Below, in pieces: positions 11,958 through 23,700 of a stretch of 64,000 nucleotides of DNA; positions within the stretch are counted from its first letter, which is position 1; each line of letters opens with the position of its first letter. Below the pieces are notes generated by a model. It was not told the DNA's origin and ran no database searches. It saw nothing but the letters and a program-made list of their open reading frames with translations. This DNA comes from Siderastrea siderea (Eukaryota > Cnidaria > Anthozoa > Scleractinia > Rhizangiidae). The position numbers and the translations under genes are program-made. The stretch is from positions 48,224,578-48,288,577 of the forward strand of contig OZ034971.1 of the NCBI GenBank assembly GCA_964030785.1, written 5' to 3'.

Positions 11958-13710
11958 TTTTTAATTGCTTCAATAGCCGCCAGAAAACTACCACTCGACC
12001 AACTCCACCAAAGGAACAAAATCTTTAATAAAACTAAAGTTTCCACGCTCATGCCATGAAAATATTAAAGTGTTTTTAGTTCTCAACTTGTGGAACTATC
12101 TGCATTCAGTAACCTTTCGTGCGGTTTTGTTTATCCGGAGTAAATTTATTTCATGTCGTAGAAAGCTTTGTATAAGGAAATTCTTGGGTAGATTTGTAGC
12201 ATAATACTTTGCTGATACCCCTTGAGTTATCCCCTGAGGCGCTTTTATTAAAGATTCCGCAAATTTTTTGGCGATTTCGGGACGAGGATTATAGAAGTAT
12301 TTATAGTACAGGGCGTACAAATTTCGAAAATCGGGATTGGGCTGAACTATTCACTTGAAATCTGTGGGGTGGTCTCCGCAGAGCCGGGCCAGCGGCCGCG
12401 GCCACACAGCAACACGACGCAGATCGTTACATCTGTAACATAAAATGCCAATTCGCAGACGCAGTCCGCGAGAGTTACGTGGTCGAGAGACCGTGGTACG
12501 TACGAATGCTTTAAATCAAGTTTAAATATGATTTTTAAAAGTGCAAAATTCACACCTGCTCAGAGAAATGACTAAAATAAACTGACTCACTCGTCGCGGG
12601 ACTCGTGTACAATAATGTCGGAGTTATAATTTTTCTGTGGGTACAATTGAAGATTAATATTCAACTTGGCTCGCTTAAATCCAAATTCCCCCAAAAAGTT
12701 GGAAACAGATTACTCACAGAAACATTTGCACTGTATCGAAAAGGCAACTAACAACGTTTGTCCTTACATTTCCAGTGGTGACGAACGCCTTATTTCTCCC
12801 TACAACATCACCGCATTGTCAGGGAGATAGGTAAGGAGAACAAAGAAAATCGTCAAATATTTTAGGCGATAAAGTTCACGTAGGTGCTCCCAAAGTTATT
12901 CACAGCTCGTGTAACCCCTGTGCAAAGTAGTTCTAATTTTCGAGTTTGCGGATCAGTGAAATCCTAAGGTGTAACGATGCAAATATAGACTGCTGAGCAG
13001 CTGTGCTTTCTTGTGGTGCTGTGTGAGTTTTGCAAAAAAAAATCCTTCGTAAAGGCGACAGAGCTTAAAAGCGTGCCTCCGTTTTGTCAACATGACAGGA
13101 ATTGTGCAATAAATCAGTTGATTCAGTTTATGAGAAAATTATACACCTGATACACTGGACGTCAGCTTGTGCAGCTGCACTTTCCACCTAATGTTTCGCT
13201 CCCAAACAAATCTTAAAAGACGGCTTTTAGTAAATTGTCCGTAACATCAGAACCTCTTTTCTGTATTAAGTCTCTCTTTTACTCAACATGTATCTTCATC
13301 GGTTTATTGATGCGCAGCGTATGAAAAGCCGGCGATCATACACACTCCTCTCTTAATACATCTATAGCATAATTGATGAACTATGTTTTGAACGAACAGA
13401 CATTTGAAGACTGTTTAATTACTGTTTAGCCTTTCCAATGTTTACGGGCTGATCGCTTGCGGCTGAGTCATTTTACGTTGACAGAAGTACAACGCATTAG
13501 AGGTTATCGCTGACATCTTTGTGCAAAACAGAAATAAAACTCGGTATATGATACTGTCTGTGCAAATTATTCACAAGAAAACGTAACTATAAGCATTAAG
13601 TATTCATAAAAGTCTTTGACTTTTTGTTAAATGATTTTGTTATCTCGAAGGATCAGATATTTCTGTTAATGAATATTGGAAAGCACATTTGCAGCTGAGC
13701 CTTTGTACGA

Positions 13711-13926
13711 ATGCAAGGCCGGAAAGCCATGTTGACGCCAAATGATGAATTGTATTGGAAATTTATGATTACTCTTATCTTAGTCATCAGCGTAATCTGG
13801 CAGCATATGGACAGACTTGAAATTTTGCCTCGGGAAAAAGCGATAATATATGCGGATTCTTCCAGAATTCTAAGCAAAATAAAGTACAACGAAAACAAAC
13901 ACTTGCATGGACAAAGTACGTCGTGA
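13711..13926 (+). CDS. hypothetical small ORF with one membrane segment (weak)
   Basis: This 71-codon frame starts at ATG and stops at TGA. Residues about 18-30 (FMITLILVISVIW) are hydrophobic, after a polar N-terminus of 17 residues and before a basic hydrophilic tail. That pattern fits a type II membrane protein stem. GTACGT at 13916, just before the stop, could serve as a splice donor, so this might be a first exon. No downstream exon is recognisable before gene A, and I recognise no family. It may well be chance. Confidence 0.15.
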   Translation: MQGRKAMLTPNDELYWKFMITLILVISVIWQHMDRLEILPREKAIIYADSSRILSKIKYNENKHLHGQSTS

Positions 13927-15441
13927 CTTTAATCTAAATGCATGCTGGGATTTTTAAAAGTAAATATTGTGATTCGGTTACCAGAAACTGTTTGACACAC
14001 CTGTGTGCTGTGAAATTAATTTCTCCCTGTTTTCAGTTTATAGATCAGGGAACGTATTGTTGTTCAAGAAATAAAATTCGCCACAAAAAAGATACGAAGT
14101 TCGTGAGTTGTTTTAAGTTACTTGATTTAAAGTATACATGCTCGCTTGATATTGAATACAGGAAAGTCTGTTGCGATTATTTTTAACTCAGTGTGAAGCG
14201 TGCAAAAGCTAAAAATTGCTACTGTTTCGTATTGCTCCATTTTATGAAGAACGCCAGTTTGGCACGGTTTTATAATTTCACAGCTAACTTGATTAGAGAA
14301 CCGAATTTCTTTTTTGTCCCGTATAAAACCCGACACAGTTGACAAAAAGTAGATTTTTTAAGGGGATAATTAACAAAAAAAAAAAAAAATTAACTCTTTA
14401 AGAGCTTTAACTTACTCTTTAAAGGGACAAAAAATGTCAATCAGTTTTAAAGAAATGTTTGCTTTAACACTTGGTTACTAAGCTCTTTATGGGTGCGGAA
14501 AAGGTTGTTGACTTTTGCGGTGATTATTATTAAGTAATTAAGAAAAACTGACAATTCTGCCAAATGAGTCACTCGTGTCAGGAAATGAACTTTCTTTCCT
14601 TCTCGTCCGTTATCTTGAAGATCGAAGCACGATTCCATTGTAATCATTGTTGTCCGTGATACTTTCGTCCTCGTTCGGCTGTAATATATTAATTTTCTGG
14701 CTGATGAAAAGATATGAAACTTCATCAAGTGCTTCCGAAATTAGCTACAAAAATGTTGATTGTCTTCTTCTGCTAAAAGCAAAAATCCGTTCTGGAAAAC
14801 ATTACCTGAATCAAATTTGCATTTGGAACCGAAAAGTCTGGGTACAAAATTGTCCTGATTCGCTGTTGACGTCTGAACCCCTGGCATTTTAATGACCCTT
14901 TAAGCCTTTGCATACACATGACGAAATGTTTGATCGTGTTCCAAATATTTAGATGCTTTATTTTTGTTCTTAGGTTTTTTGTTTTTATATTTGCTTTTCA
15001 TAAAGATCCGATAATACGCATATTTGCGTTTGTTCAAGATTTTCCAGTTGGAACGGACTGACAATCGGTAGGTTAAAACACAGAGCGCTTTCCTTTTGCC
15101 AGCTTTAATTGCGATCGCCTTTTAGGGAAACCAGCTGTAGCTTATGCATGAAATAGGTAAGTTTTATTTCTTCCATGTTTCCACTTTTTTGATCTGATCT
15201 GGGTTGACATATTTACTCCACCCATTAGGGGCTTATAACTCAAACATACATTTTTTCTGATAATTTTACACAGCGGAGACCTTTGAGAGACCGTTGTATT
15301 TGGTCCAGATTTTGTTTGCCAACGTCAATTCATTAAGTTGTCTTTCAACAGTTCTTGCAGAAATCCTTCGAGGTGAGGATCGAAGAAACTGGACAATTTC
15401 CTTTCCTTAAATTCTGCAAAATAGCTGAATTGCAGTGGTTG

Positions 15442-17226
15442 ATGATGGCTTTTCAATGCATGTATTTGATGGCAGCTTTCCTCGTGTTTACAAGCATCGA
15501 GGGTAATTTCGTCCAATCTTCAGATGACAAAGCTGTCGTAGAGACGAGATACGGATCGATACAAGGAGTAATCCGCCGCTTTCCGGACATCAACAAACCC
15601 ATAAGAGCCGTGAAAAAATTTCTTGGGATCCCTTATGCAGCGCCGCCAACCGGAGAGCTACGTTTTGAACCACCGCAGCGAATTCCCTCGTGGAAACCCA
15701 CCGTTTATAACGCTACATATTTTAGGAGCATCTGCACACAACCTGCTGATTACAACATTCTTTTCTGGCCGAATTTTTCTCACCCAGATAGCGAGGATTG
15801 TTTGTACCTGAACGTGTACAGCCCCGCTCGGAACAGCAGTTCTCCATGGGATCCGTACCCGGTCATGGTGTACATCCACGGGGGAGGGTATGAGGTTGGT
15901 ACTCCCGTCATATCCCCCGGGGATGTGATCCCCCTATGGGGTGTTGTGCTGGTTACTATACAGTACCGTCTGGGTCCTTTTGGATTTGTTACAACTGGGG
16001 ACTCTGTGGCTCCCGGGAATTATGGGATGCTGGATCAGATTGAGGCTCTGAAGTGGGTTCAAGAGAACATCAGAGACTTTGGAGGCGACCCATCAAAGGT
16101 TACCATATTTGGTGAGAGTGCAGGGGGGTCCAGTGTAGGACTCCTTGTGCTGTCCCCGCGATCCAAGGGCCTTTTTCACCGTGCTATTGCCATCAGCGGT
16201 GTTGAGCTCTCGCCTTACGCAGTTGGTTCCAATACAACAGCAGTAGCCCACACAAACGAACTGGCTTCCTCGCTTGGATGTCGCACAGATGAGAACACTG
16301 AAATTATAGAGTGTCTTCGTTCAGTTGAAGCTCATAAATTGCTGTCTGGTCAACCGAATCTGTGGAGGCCCATAGTGGATGGTGATTTTCTCCCAGATAC
16401 ACCTGAAAACCTCAGAAAATCCGGAAAATTCAATCAGGTGACCCTCATGGCCGGATTCACAAGTCAAGAAGGTGCCTACTTCTTTCCAACTTATATCGAT
16501 GACGTTACGCCTGAGACGTTTCGTACAAACGTCAATTTCGCCCTCACTTACGTTCTAGCCAATTACGGACAGAGATGGACACCGGAAACAAAAGTACCGA
16601 ACTCTCTACTGGACGCTGTTGTGTTTATGTACACTCCGTGGCCCTACGAGCGCGATTTGTACAAGTTCAAGCGTGGTTTCTCGGATGCGGTCACTGACTC
16701 TTGCGTGGCTGAGCCCACACACGTGAGTTTGCTATCCCAGAGTGTGCAGAGCCCCGCGTATCTGTACGAGTTTGCGTACCGATCCAAACTTAACCCGGCA
16801 GCACAGTGGTTAGGCGTGAGACACAAGGACGACACACCTTATCAATTCGGCTTCCCGCTGATGAACCTCACAGTTCTCCAAACCTACGACGAAACAGACC
16901 GAAACGTGAGCGACACGATCATTACCCTATTCACGAACTTTGCCAAATATGGTAACCCGACACCTGAGCCTGTAAGCGGTGCATTATGGGGGGTGTTTGA
17001 TTCGAGTCACAGGGCGTACCTTCGCATTCAAGACAAGCCTGTAATGGAGACTAACTACTACCCAACTCGTATGGCATTCTGGGGTGAGTATTATAAGAAG
17101 CTGTTAAAGGAAACAAAATGCCCTGTGGTAGCCATGTCAAGCCAGGGTACCGAATGTAAGGGAATACAAAGCAAAATGCTTGTTCACATTATGGTTGTGT
17201 CTTTGTTCTTTTTAAGCCTATTTTGA
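15442..17226 (+). CDS. cholinesterase-like carboxylesterase A (single exon, 594 aa)
   Basis: A secreted type-B carboxylesterase / cholinesterase-like alpha/beta hydrolase that should hydrolyse carboxylic esters through a Ser/Glu/His triad. The first in-frame ATG is at 15442; the open frame begins earlier but at a TTG. In numbering from 15442 I see a signal peptide (about residues 1-20), oxyanion GGG 147-149, EDCLYLNV around Cys120, nucleophile Ser226 in GESAGG, Glu343 in SQEGAYF, and His461 in RHKDDTPYQFG. Cys98-Cys120, Cys280-Cys291 and Cys421-Cys560 match the order of the three acetylcholinesterase disulfides. Trp109 lies near the choline-binding Trp position. The hydrophobic end (MLVHIMVVSLFFLSLF) resembles a GPI-anchor signal. 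It has no intron, unlike genes C, E and F. Family assignment is firm; true acetylcholinesterase activity is unproven. Confidence 0.93.
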   Translation: MMAFQCMYLMAAFLVFTSIEGNFVQSSDDKAVVETRYGSIQGVIRRFPDINKPIRAVKKFLGIPYAAPPTGELRFEPPQRIPSWKPTVYNATYFRSICTQPADYNILFWPNFSHPDSEDCLYLNVYSPARNSSSPWDPYPVMVYIHGGGYEVGTPVISPGDVIPLWGVVLVTIQYRLGPFGFVTTGDSVAPGNYGMLDQIEALKWVQENIRDFGGDPSKVTIFGESAGGSSVGLLVLSPRSKGLFHRAIAISGVELSPYAVGSNTTAVAHTNELASSLGCRTDENTEIIECLRSVEAHKLLSGQPNLWRPIVDGDFLPDTPENLRKSGKFNQVTLMAGFTSQEGAYFFPTYIDDVTPETFRTNVNFALTYVLANYGQRWTPETKVPNSLLDAVVFMYTPWPYERDLYKFKRGFSDAVTDSCVAEPTHVSLLSQSVQSPAYLYEFAYRSKLNPAAQWLGVRHKDDTPYQFGFPLMNLTVLQTYDETDRNVSDTIITLFTNFAKYGNPTPEPVSGALWGVFDSSHRAYLRIQDKPVMETNYYPTRMAFWGEYYKKLLKETKCPVVAMSSQGTECKGIQSKMLVHIMVVSLFFLSLF

Positions 17227-17262
17227 TAACAAAAACCGTTCACAAAATTAACATTTATTCAA

Positions 17263-17268
17263 AATAAA
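17263..17268 (+). promoter_or_regulatory. candidate poly-A signal of gene A
   Basis: AATAAA lies 37 bases after the stop codon of gene A in an A-rich stretch. Position and sequence fit a polyadenylation signal; a second site further on cannot be excluded. Confidence 0.5.
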
Positions 17269-17451
17269 ATTAAAAACGTTGCACAAGTACACACTACCTG
17301 CGACAAAGGGAGGAAACTCAGCGGAATGCTGTGTAATATGATTGGAGAAGTAGGTTTTATTTTTGCGAGTTTTAATTGAAAAAAAGAACGGACTCGTTAG
17401 AATACCAAGCAATATTATCCACCTTACTGCTGAATTATCGTTTTATTAGTA

Positions 17452-17545
17452 TAATTGCTCAGGTGATTATAGAGAAGCGCGAGTACTGATTGGTCGAGGA
17501 TAACGTCATATCTTGCTATAATCACCCCGCGCGAGGCGATTATAC
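17452..17545. repeat. short TIR element, TAGTATAAT ends
   Basis: TAGTATAATTGCTCAGGTGA on the left is imperfectly inverted in GCGAGGCGATTATACTA on the right. CTATAATCACC / GGTGATTATAG pair further in. It is a MITE-sized hairpin. Confidence 0.6.
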
Positions 17546-18501
17546 TACTGAAGCACTATTTTTTAAAATAGCCACCGAGCGATATTTGATGTTTCTGGAG
17601 GAAAGAAAAAAGAAGATACATTTGCTCTAATAATCCCCTCAGGCTGAGCGAACATTGTGGAATAATTCCCCCGAATTCGACTCGGGTTTCTTCCCCAATA
17701 TTCACTTCGCCTTCGGCGAATAATTGTTAAATAAGGAATGTTAGTATAAATCTTCTAGCGTTCTATCACTAATGCTGTTCTCTGATTGGCTACGCTACTC
17801 ACTACCTATTCTGTTGTAGATAGTGAGTAGAGTAGTCTCCTTCGCAGCCGCTCGGGCCGGAGTCACGCAACGCTCCCCGTCCCCAAGCGGCTGCTTCAAA
17901 CCGACATACATTCCTTTCTCGCAATAAACCAATCACAGTGCGGCTTTCATTTTCTTGCGGAGGTTCGCGCCAGAAATGTTCACCAATCACCTGCCTCCTT
18001 TTATTCGCGAAGTGACCGAGTTCTTTAAGTAGCAAATGGCGAATCGTGAAGACTGGCGTTCAATCTTGTAACCAAAAAAATTCAGTACACCGGCTTTAAA
18101 TTCGCATCAGAAGTTAGCGATATCGAAGTTAATTGAAGGGAGAAAGGTATTTTCATTACTCCGTGCTCCGTCACGCGTGAACAGTAATCCACAAGACTGG
18201 AGTGAGCATTTGAATGTTTCTTTGTAGCGTCTGAGATTTGAATGAAACGTTGAAGATCCCTCTGGAAAACACTTTGAAAGTCTCGAGTTAACGGAAAAAT
18301 AACTTCGCTACACGCATACTGGTAAGAAACCTAATATTGTTCGGATATGTAACATTTCAAATGAAATGATATTTTGTAGCTCTTTGTTTCCGTTAATGTG
18401 GTAAAATTCTCACGGGAATTCCGAATCTCGGGAAAAATTACAAATCCGACGCGTTAACTTGAAAACTCTGTTCAAATTTTCAAAAATCCTGTTCAAGCGT
18501 G

Positions 18502-18868
18502 ACGGAGCATGGCTGTGATTTGCCGATTGGCTTAGGAAAATCTCTGATATTTCAAGCTTTGCCTTTAGTCATCGACCATATAGAAAAACAACAAAGCCAC
18601 ATCTGTGTTGTTGTGTCTCCATTGCAATTGCTTAGTCTAGTAGACGATTAAGTGGCGTATTTGAGAAGAAAAGCAGTAAGGGCGGCGAGCATTAGCTTTT
18701 GTACTGAAAGGAAGGCGACATTGATTGAAAAGGTGAAGGTTTCTGTGGTCTTTGGCTTCCCAGAAGCATGGATGAAAATCGGACGTCGGAGAGCGATACT
18801 TGGAAATTCTGTTTATTCAAATAAATTATATGCTTTGGCCATCGACGAAGCCCACGCAATAAGATCAT
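18502..18868 (+). pseudogene. RecQ-type DEAH helicase fragment (degenerate)
   Basis: The + strand frame reads DLPIGLGKSLIFQALPLVI, a Walker-A-like segment where the usual LPTGxGKS has Thr changed to Ile. It continues through CVVVSPLQLLSLVDD, an in-frame TAA (18649-18651), VAYLRRKAV, a PEAW segment where RecQ helicases have SPE, and ALAIDEAHAI (motif II). The motif order and spacing match the first RecA lobe of RecQ-family helicases. The internal stop, the altered Walker A and loss of similarity just after DEAHAI show it is not functional. No start, C-terminal lobe or RQC domain is present. RecQ-like genes are often carried by cnidarian repeats, which fits its place inside an inverted-repeat element. 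Confidence 0.7.
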
Positions 18869-18999
18869 TGATAATAATTAGACTAGCACACAAGTCGAGC
18901 TCAGAGGATTTTTTCGGAAGCACGCAGGACTTTGGAGAAAGTCTAGATAACAATAAGAAATACAACCGGCAGGATCGAAATTCAGAGAACGCGGAGGCA

Positions 19000-19230
19000 C
19001 TAACTGGCACATCTCCAATGTTGTTCGTCTCTGGATCGTTCTTCCCTTGCGAGTCTCTTTTCTCTCAGCTGCTCCCTATTTCTACAAGTACTGAGAAGTT
19101 CTTGTTTGATTTCTTGAAGTTTCTTCGCTGCCCTTTCGTACTTTGTCAACTGCTGAAAACACTCTCGACAAACAAACAATTTGCTGTCCTCAGAGTATTT
19201 AAGCTTATTTACGTCGATATCCAGCGACAA
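19000..19230 (-). pseudogene. CxxC-containing, charged coiled-coil-like fragment (element-encoded?)
   Basis: On the minus strand a 76-residue frame contains VCRECFQQLTKYERAAKKL, a CxxC followed by a highly charged helical stretch. Cys-x-x-Cys leads of this sort occur at the start of zinc-finger-associated domains in transposon-derived proteins, but I cannot name the family. It starts from a non-certain ATG and runs out without further motifs. It lies inside the 17825-19573 element opposite the helicase fragment, so it is probably another damaged element gene. Confidence 0.3.
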
Positions 19231-19569
19231 TCGAATGATCCCAGCTAAATCAGCGGACGTTTTTTCATATATTAACCTTATTTTTACTTAGAGAAATGAA
19301 TGAACAAATATAACACTTAGTGCTTTCCGCGATTTTCTTTGTAGTTCCTTCCATAACACGTCGCAAGCCGCTAAGGGTTTTTTCCGCGAAAGAAAACATC
19401 AAGACGCCAAACTATGCTGTGATTGGTGCAGCGTATACAATAGCAAGATGCTGATTGGTCCAAGTAAAAATATCGCAAACAATGGGAAAGGAATGGATGT
19501 CGGTTTGAAGCAGCCGCTTGGGGACGGGGAGCGTTGCGTGACTCCGGCCCGAGCGGCTGCGAAGGAGAC

Positions 19570-20541
19570 TATGAGTAGAGTACATTCTCGTTCCCAGAGC
19601 TACGCGGCTTTTTTAAATTACGTCTCTTGTAGCTCTGGTAACGGCCAAAAATTTATTTTTTTTGATTGGCCCATTCAAACTGTATGCGTAATAACGTTAA
19701 AATGTTTCGGCTTCTACGCATAACGTTTTATTTCCGGTTGAATTAATCAGGGAATTAATTTTAAAATATATTGACTTGATCAATTTCCACGCAAAGGATG
19801 TGGCTTAGGGCAGACAGAGGACCAAATTTTGCTGTTTGGTTGAGCACGTAAGAATTCAAAGTGTTAGAGATCGTCGCTAAATGCCGGCGATTCTTTTCTC
19901 GCCACAGCATTTTCTACAAAACTACAGCTTGTCCATAAATAAACTTACATGTAACTGTCTCATCAACTTTTGTAATGAGATCTTGATGTCGATGTTTAAA
20001 AACTTGGGCGCCAAATGCTTCTGGAAATTTTCGATGGGGTGAAACGTGGCGAAACGATAAGTGCACAGTTGACATTCTCACACATCAGAAACCAGACGAA
20101 TGTGATAAAATAACTGTACAATTCAGTATAACGCAAATGCAATACCTTTCTTAGGCAAGATACAAATCCAAAACCCGTGAGTGAAATGCAGGGACAATCG
20201 TTCTTCTGAACAACTACGGCACGAAAGGCAGCTTCTTAAGTTTGTTCCTTTTAAAGCTCCAGGTTTTCCGCTAATTGCGGGAGATTTAGAGGGTCCCGGA
20301 CAGCTTTTCGTCGATCGGACACCATGACTCGATAGGAATTCACATTTATCGGCTGTCAGAATTGTCATGCCCAGAGCTCCACGGACGAGAATAGAGCAGG
20401 CGCAATAGCACCTTAACGAATTAGACATGCGCTACCGGATGTCGTGAATTTCACGACATCCGGTAATGGCTGATACCAGAGCCCTACGATCCCACCGCTG
20501 ACAGAACAGATCGTAGGCTCTGGGAACGAGAATGAGTAGAG
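19570..20541. repeat. inverted-repeat unit, CATTCTCGTTCCCAGAGC ends
   Basis: GAGTAGAGTACATTCTCGTT then CCCAGAGCT on the left is matched in inverse by GCTCTGGGAACGAGAATGAG then TAGAGT on the right. Inside, 20123-20428 holds a 101-codon minus-strand frame with no recognised domain. Just before the right end there is a 16-bp-arm hairpin (20430-20464, TACCGGATGTCGTGAA and complement) and a second hairpin around CCTACGATC. Confidence 0.6.
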
Positions 20542-20606
20542 TAAATGAGTAGAGTGTTTTCCGCGCGCGGTGTGACCTATTTATATCATTTTTCAATAAA
20601 AACATG

Positions 20607-20720
20607 TAGTGTCTGCTGTTAAGTTTTGAACGTCTAGTAGATTTATACTAAAACAATTAGATTATTCGCTCTCGATTTCTATGCGTGATAGTTGATTCGG
20701 CCTCATCAACTATCACGCGA
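20607..20720 (+). repeat. dispersed repeat, copy 2 of 2, with perfect 14-bp hairpin
   Basis: Matches 111-200. The tail GCGTGATAGTTGAT, a loop of eight bases, and ATCAACTATCACGC form a perfect hairpin. Confidence 0.7.
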
Positions 20721-23700
20721 TAGATAGGTTAATTATTATGCAGGTAAAAACGTCCCTTTCTCTCGAGGACGACTGTAGAAACTATCTCACTCACAGGCTC
20801 TTCTCTTTTTAAACGGAGAGAGCGGGGCATTGCGAATAAGAGTCTGGGATAAGCGTAAAGCGCACGCAAAACGGGGGCTGACGAGAACAGTGCTTGCCCC
20901 CCCCCCCCCCCCTCTCCTAGTTATAGTAGGGTTAAAATCAGTATGGAATATCATGTTTAGTTTACGCTTGGACTGATTCAAGCGTTATATCACATGGCAC
21001 CCTTTATAGATACTTTGTAACCTTCATGAAGCGCTGTAGGGGACACAATTGACGTAAAAAATGTTAATATTCTTGGAGAACAAAACGCGTACTATCTGCA
21101 GTATTCTAAGTTTATAACTTGCTACCTCGCTAAAGAACGACTGAGCAACCGGGAACACATTCTATGTTCATTGCGTACCGGTAACAAACCTGCAGAAACA
21201 GGGAAGTGTAACTATGGCAATCGTTTGGATTTCTAAGCTTGTTGCTCAGGCGTCCTTTCGCGGAGAGTACAGCGTGTGGTTGAAAAAGACCTTTTTCGCC
21301 TTCCATAAGCGAAATGTGTCAAACGTACTAGAGGTTTTTTTTTTCCTAGCCGCCGCAGAACATGTGTTGTAAACAAACCGGCATTTATAATTTTAATTTA
21401 GGACAATAGTTAAATGACCATTTAATTGAACGCGTAGGAGTCGCTGCTTGTCCCTGTCGCAGTTCTCTCTATATTATTGTCGTTTGACATTTCATAATTT
21501 TCAAAAAGAAAAAAATTGTTTCTCAAGCTGATGATAGTAAGCCGGGTCTTAGTATCATCAGCCAAGAAATGGTTTCAAAAAACGTCCTTCCCAGGTTTTT
21601 AACCTCTCCTCTGGGAGAGACAAAGGAAAGATCCTGGGAATTAGGTGCTGGCTTTTAGCGCCACGGTTTCAACGGGGATTTAAGCGTCAAGCGCTAACTA
21701 AAGGAACAGTTACCATGAAACGACAACTAAGGGTAATTTTAACGGTTAGCGGCACGGTCAGCTGTGAAACTTAGGCGCCGATCAAACGGATTTGACATCA
21801 TCCTTTGATGGCAATCAAACCGCACTGTTGCTTGTTCCAGGCGTTCAGATAGTGGCGCGTGAATGAAAAACATTGACAGCGGAGAAAAAATGAGTAGAGA
21901 CTTGGGAGAGAGGCGCTCTTTCCCCAGTCTTTTCTTGTTTTATTTCTTTTTCTGCTCTCACTATTTTTCTTTCGTGCAGCACTATCTGAACGCCTAGAAC
22001 AGGCACCATTCAACATCATTTGACAACATCATTACACAAATTCCCCTTACTTTTCTCTATACATTTTGTTAGGGATAAGTTAGGAGAACTTGTTTAAACA
22101 AGACGATTTATTTCTGGTGATCAATTCCTTGATTGTCATGACCTGTATGTGTTATAATGTACCAATATAATGAGGTGAAAGTTTATGCTGATCACTGTTG
22201 GGGCCTACAGAGTTAACCTGCGGAATTCAACAATTTTGAACGGTCGGGTGACTGATGGAAAATTGAAACCCATGAATATGTCATCTTTTTTACTCAACCT
22301 TAGTATCTATAAATGTAACAGTAGTATAGCTTATCATAAACTAGAATTGCGTGGTATCGTAAGCTTACTTGCCTACGTGCCCTATCAATTTCTTTGTCAA
22401 AAGTACCATTTTTTAAAGCAACATTGTAATAAAATTTTTAAATGTTTTCTCGTCTTTTGTTGTCTTAAATATAGTGAAGCCCTAGTTATTTACTAGATTT
22501 AAGCATTGTTTTATAGTTTGGGGTCAATCGGCAGAAGGCCAGAATTGTGTGTGTGTTGAAGCAAAAGGTCAATTTTTTATGTGATATCAGGAAAGAAAGT
22601 TTTCACGGTGATAATGAATGGCATGGACAGGCAAGGTTTGAACTTATCCAGTTTACGATTTGTTTGCACAGTTGTTTCCTTTTTATAATTAAAACATTAG
22701 TTGGCCTTCCACGTGCACATGAAGTGGGCGGCGAACGAGTATTCTACCATGCGCACCTCAAAGCCCTAACTGATTTTAGGACACTTCGCAAATCGCACAG
22801 TTTAGCAGCTCTTTTTAGCGGAGGTTACTAGTAACTCTCGTTTTAAACTCTCAACTGCATTTATGAATTTGTACCAGAGCTCTGCCAGCATTCACCAACA
22901 GTACTTGGAGTTAAATTTCCAATTCCTAAGTTCGTCAGGCCTGCCTTGTGAGGCAAGCACTTAGAACAGGTTATACATTTATTGTATGCATGTACACAGG
23001 ACATCAGTCTGGTTCAAGGCTGTGAAACTTAAACGTGATACATATTCTACCGACTTACAGACCAACCAGAAATATGCATTTCAACCAGAAAGTTGCCCAA
23101 TGTGGAACGGCGCGTAGACCTGATGATTTCACGTTTGCCATTGCCAAGACTGATTCCAACGAAAACAAAAAAAAATTGACACATGCTTTCTCGTTCGTCT
23201 CTGATGAATCGGTCCATACACAATACACACGTTTTTGCTACCCAAATAGGCGAACTTGCCCCCCCCCCCCCTCCCCCCTCCGACCGATCGACAGAACAAT
23301 TTGATAGCATGCAATATTCGTTCGACACGCCTAGGTGTTGAGCGTCGGCCACCTCAAGTAATATAAAAAGGCGTGGCGAACGGCCGGTTTAGGGAGACGA
23401 CAAGCGTTCGCTATGCCTATGACTGGAGCGGTCATTGCAGGCCACTTTACGCAGTATTAAATGCGCTGAGAACTGATTAACAGAGCAATGTTGTCACATG
23501 CCATGATATGTGTGCGACACATAAGAGTGGTGCGACAAGCGTGCGACACGTGCAGGACACGATTTGGGCCTCATTTAAAGGTTTAAGCCCAGGCTAAACG
23601 ATCAAGCATTTTCATCCGACATCTTGTTGGAAGAACATGTTTTACTATTTAGCCGCTTCTCTCAACTTTACATTTAAATCGTTTTCCACCCAACATTTTG

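Larger units (their letters stand above)
11081..15441. other. non-coding DNA upstream of esterase gene A
   Basis: Apart from simple repeats and one weak open frame (13711-13926, listed separately) I find no gene. A (CTT)n tract lies at 11916-11957 and generates spurious Ser or Glu runs. An A-run lies at 14375-14387. The promoter of gene A must lie near the right end; I see no convincing TATA box there. Confidence 0.45.
17825..19573. mobile_element. inverted-repeat element with RecQ-like helicase relic
   Basis: Arms of at least 85 bp face each other. On the left (17825-17912) GAGTAGAGT is followed by CGCAGCCGCTCGGGCCGGAG. On the right (about 19490-19573) CTCCGGCCCGAGCGGCTGCG is followed by GAGTAGAGT. 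Weaker pairing continues inward. The interior carries a decayed helicase fragment on the + strand and a second protein fragment on the - strand. This is best read as a damaged DNA transposon or a composite foldback. The right end abuts another inverted-repeat unit that shares the GAGTAGAGT terminus. Confidence 0.65.

Noticed and set aside
15355..15441. Extending gene A upstream to 15355
   Set aside because: The codon at 15355 is TTG, and the first in-frame ATG (15442) is followed by a clean signal peptide.
20123..20428. 101-codon minus frame with several Cys (SCLSCRSCSEE)
   Set aside because: It lies within an inverted-repeat unit, has no recognised Cys-domain spacing and no splice partners. 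It is noted inside the repeat entry only.
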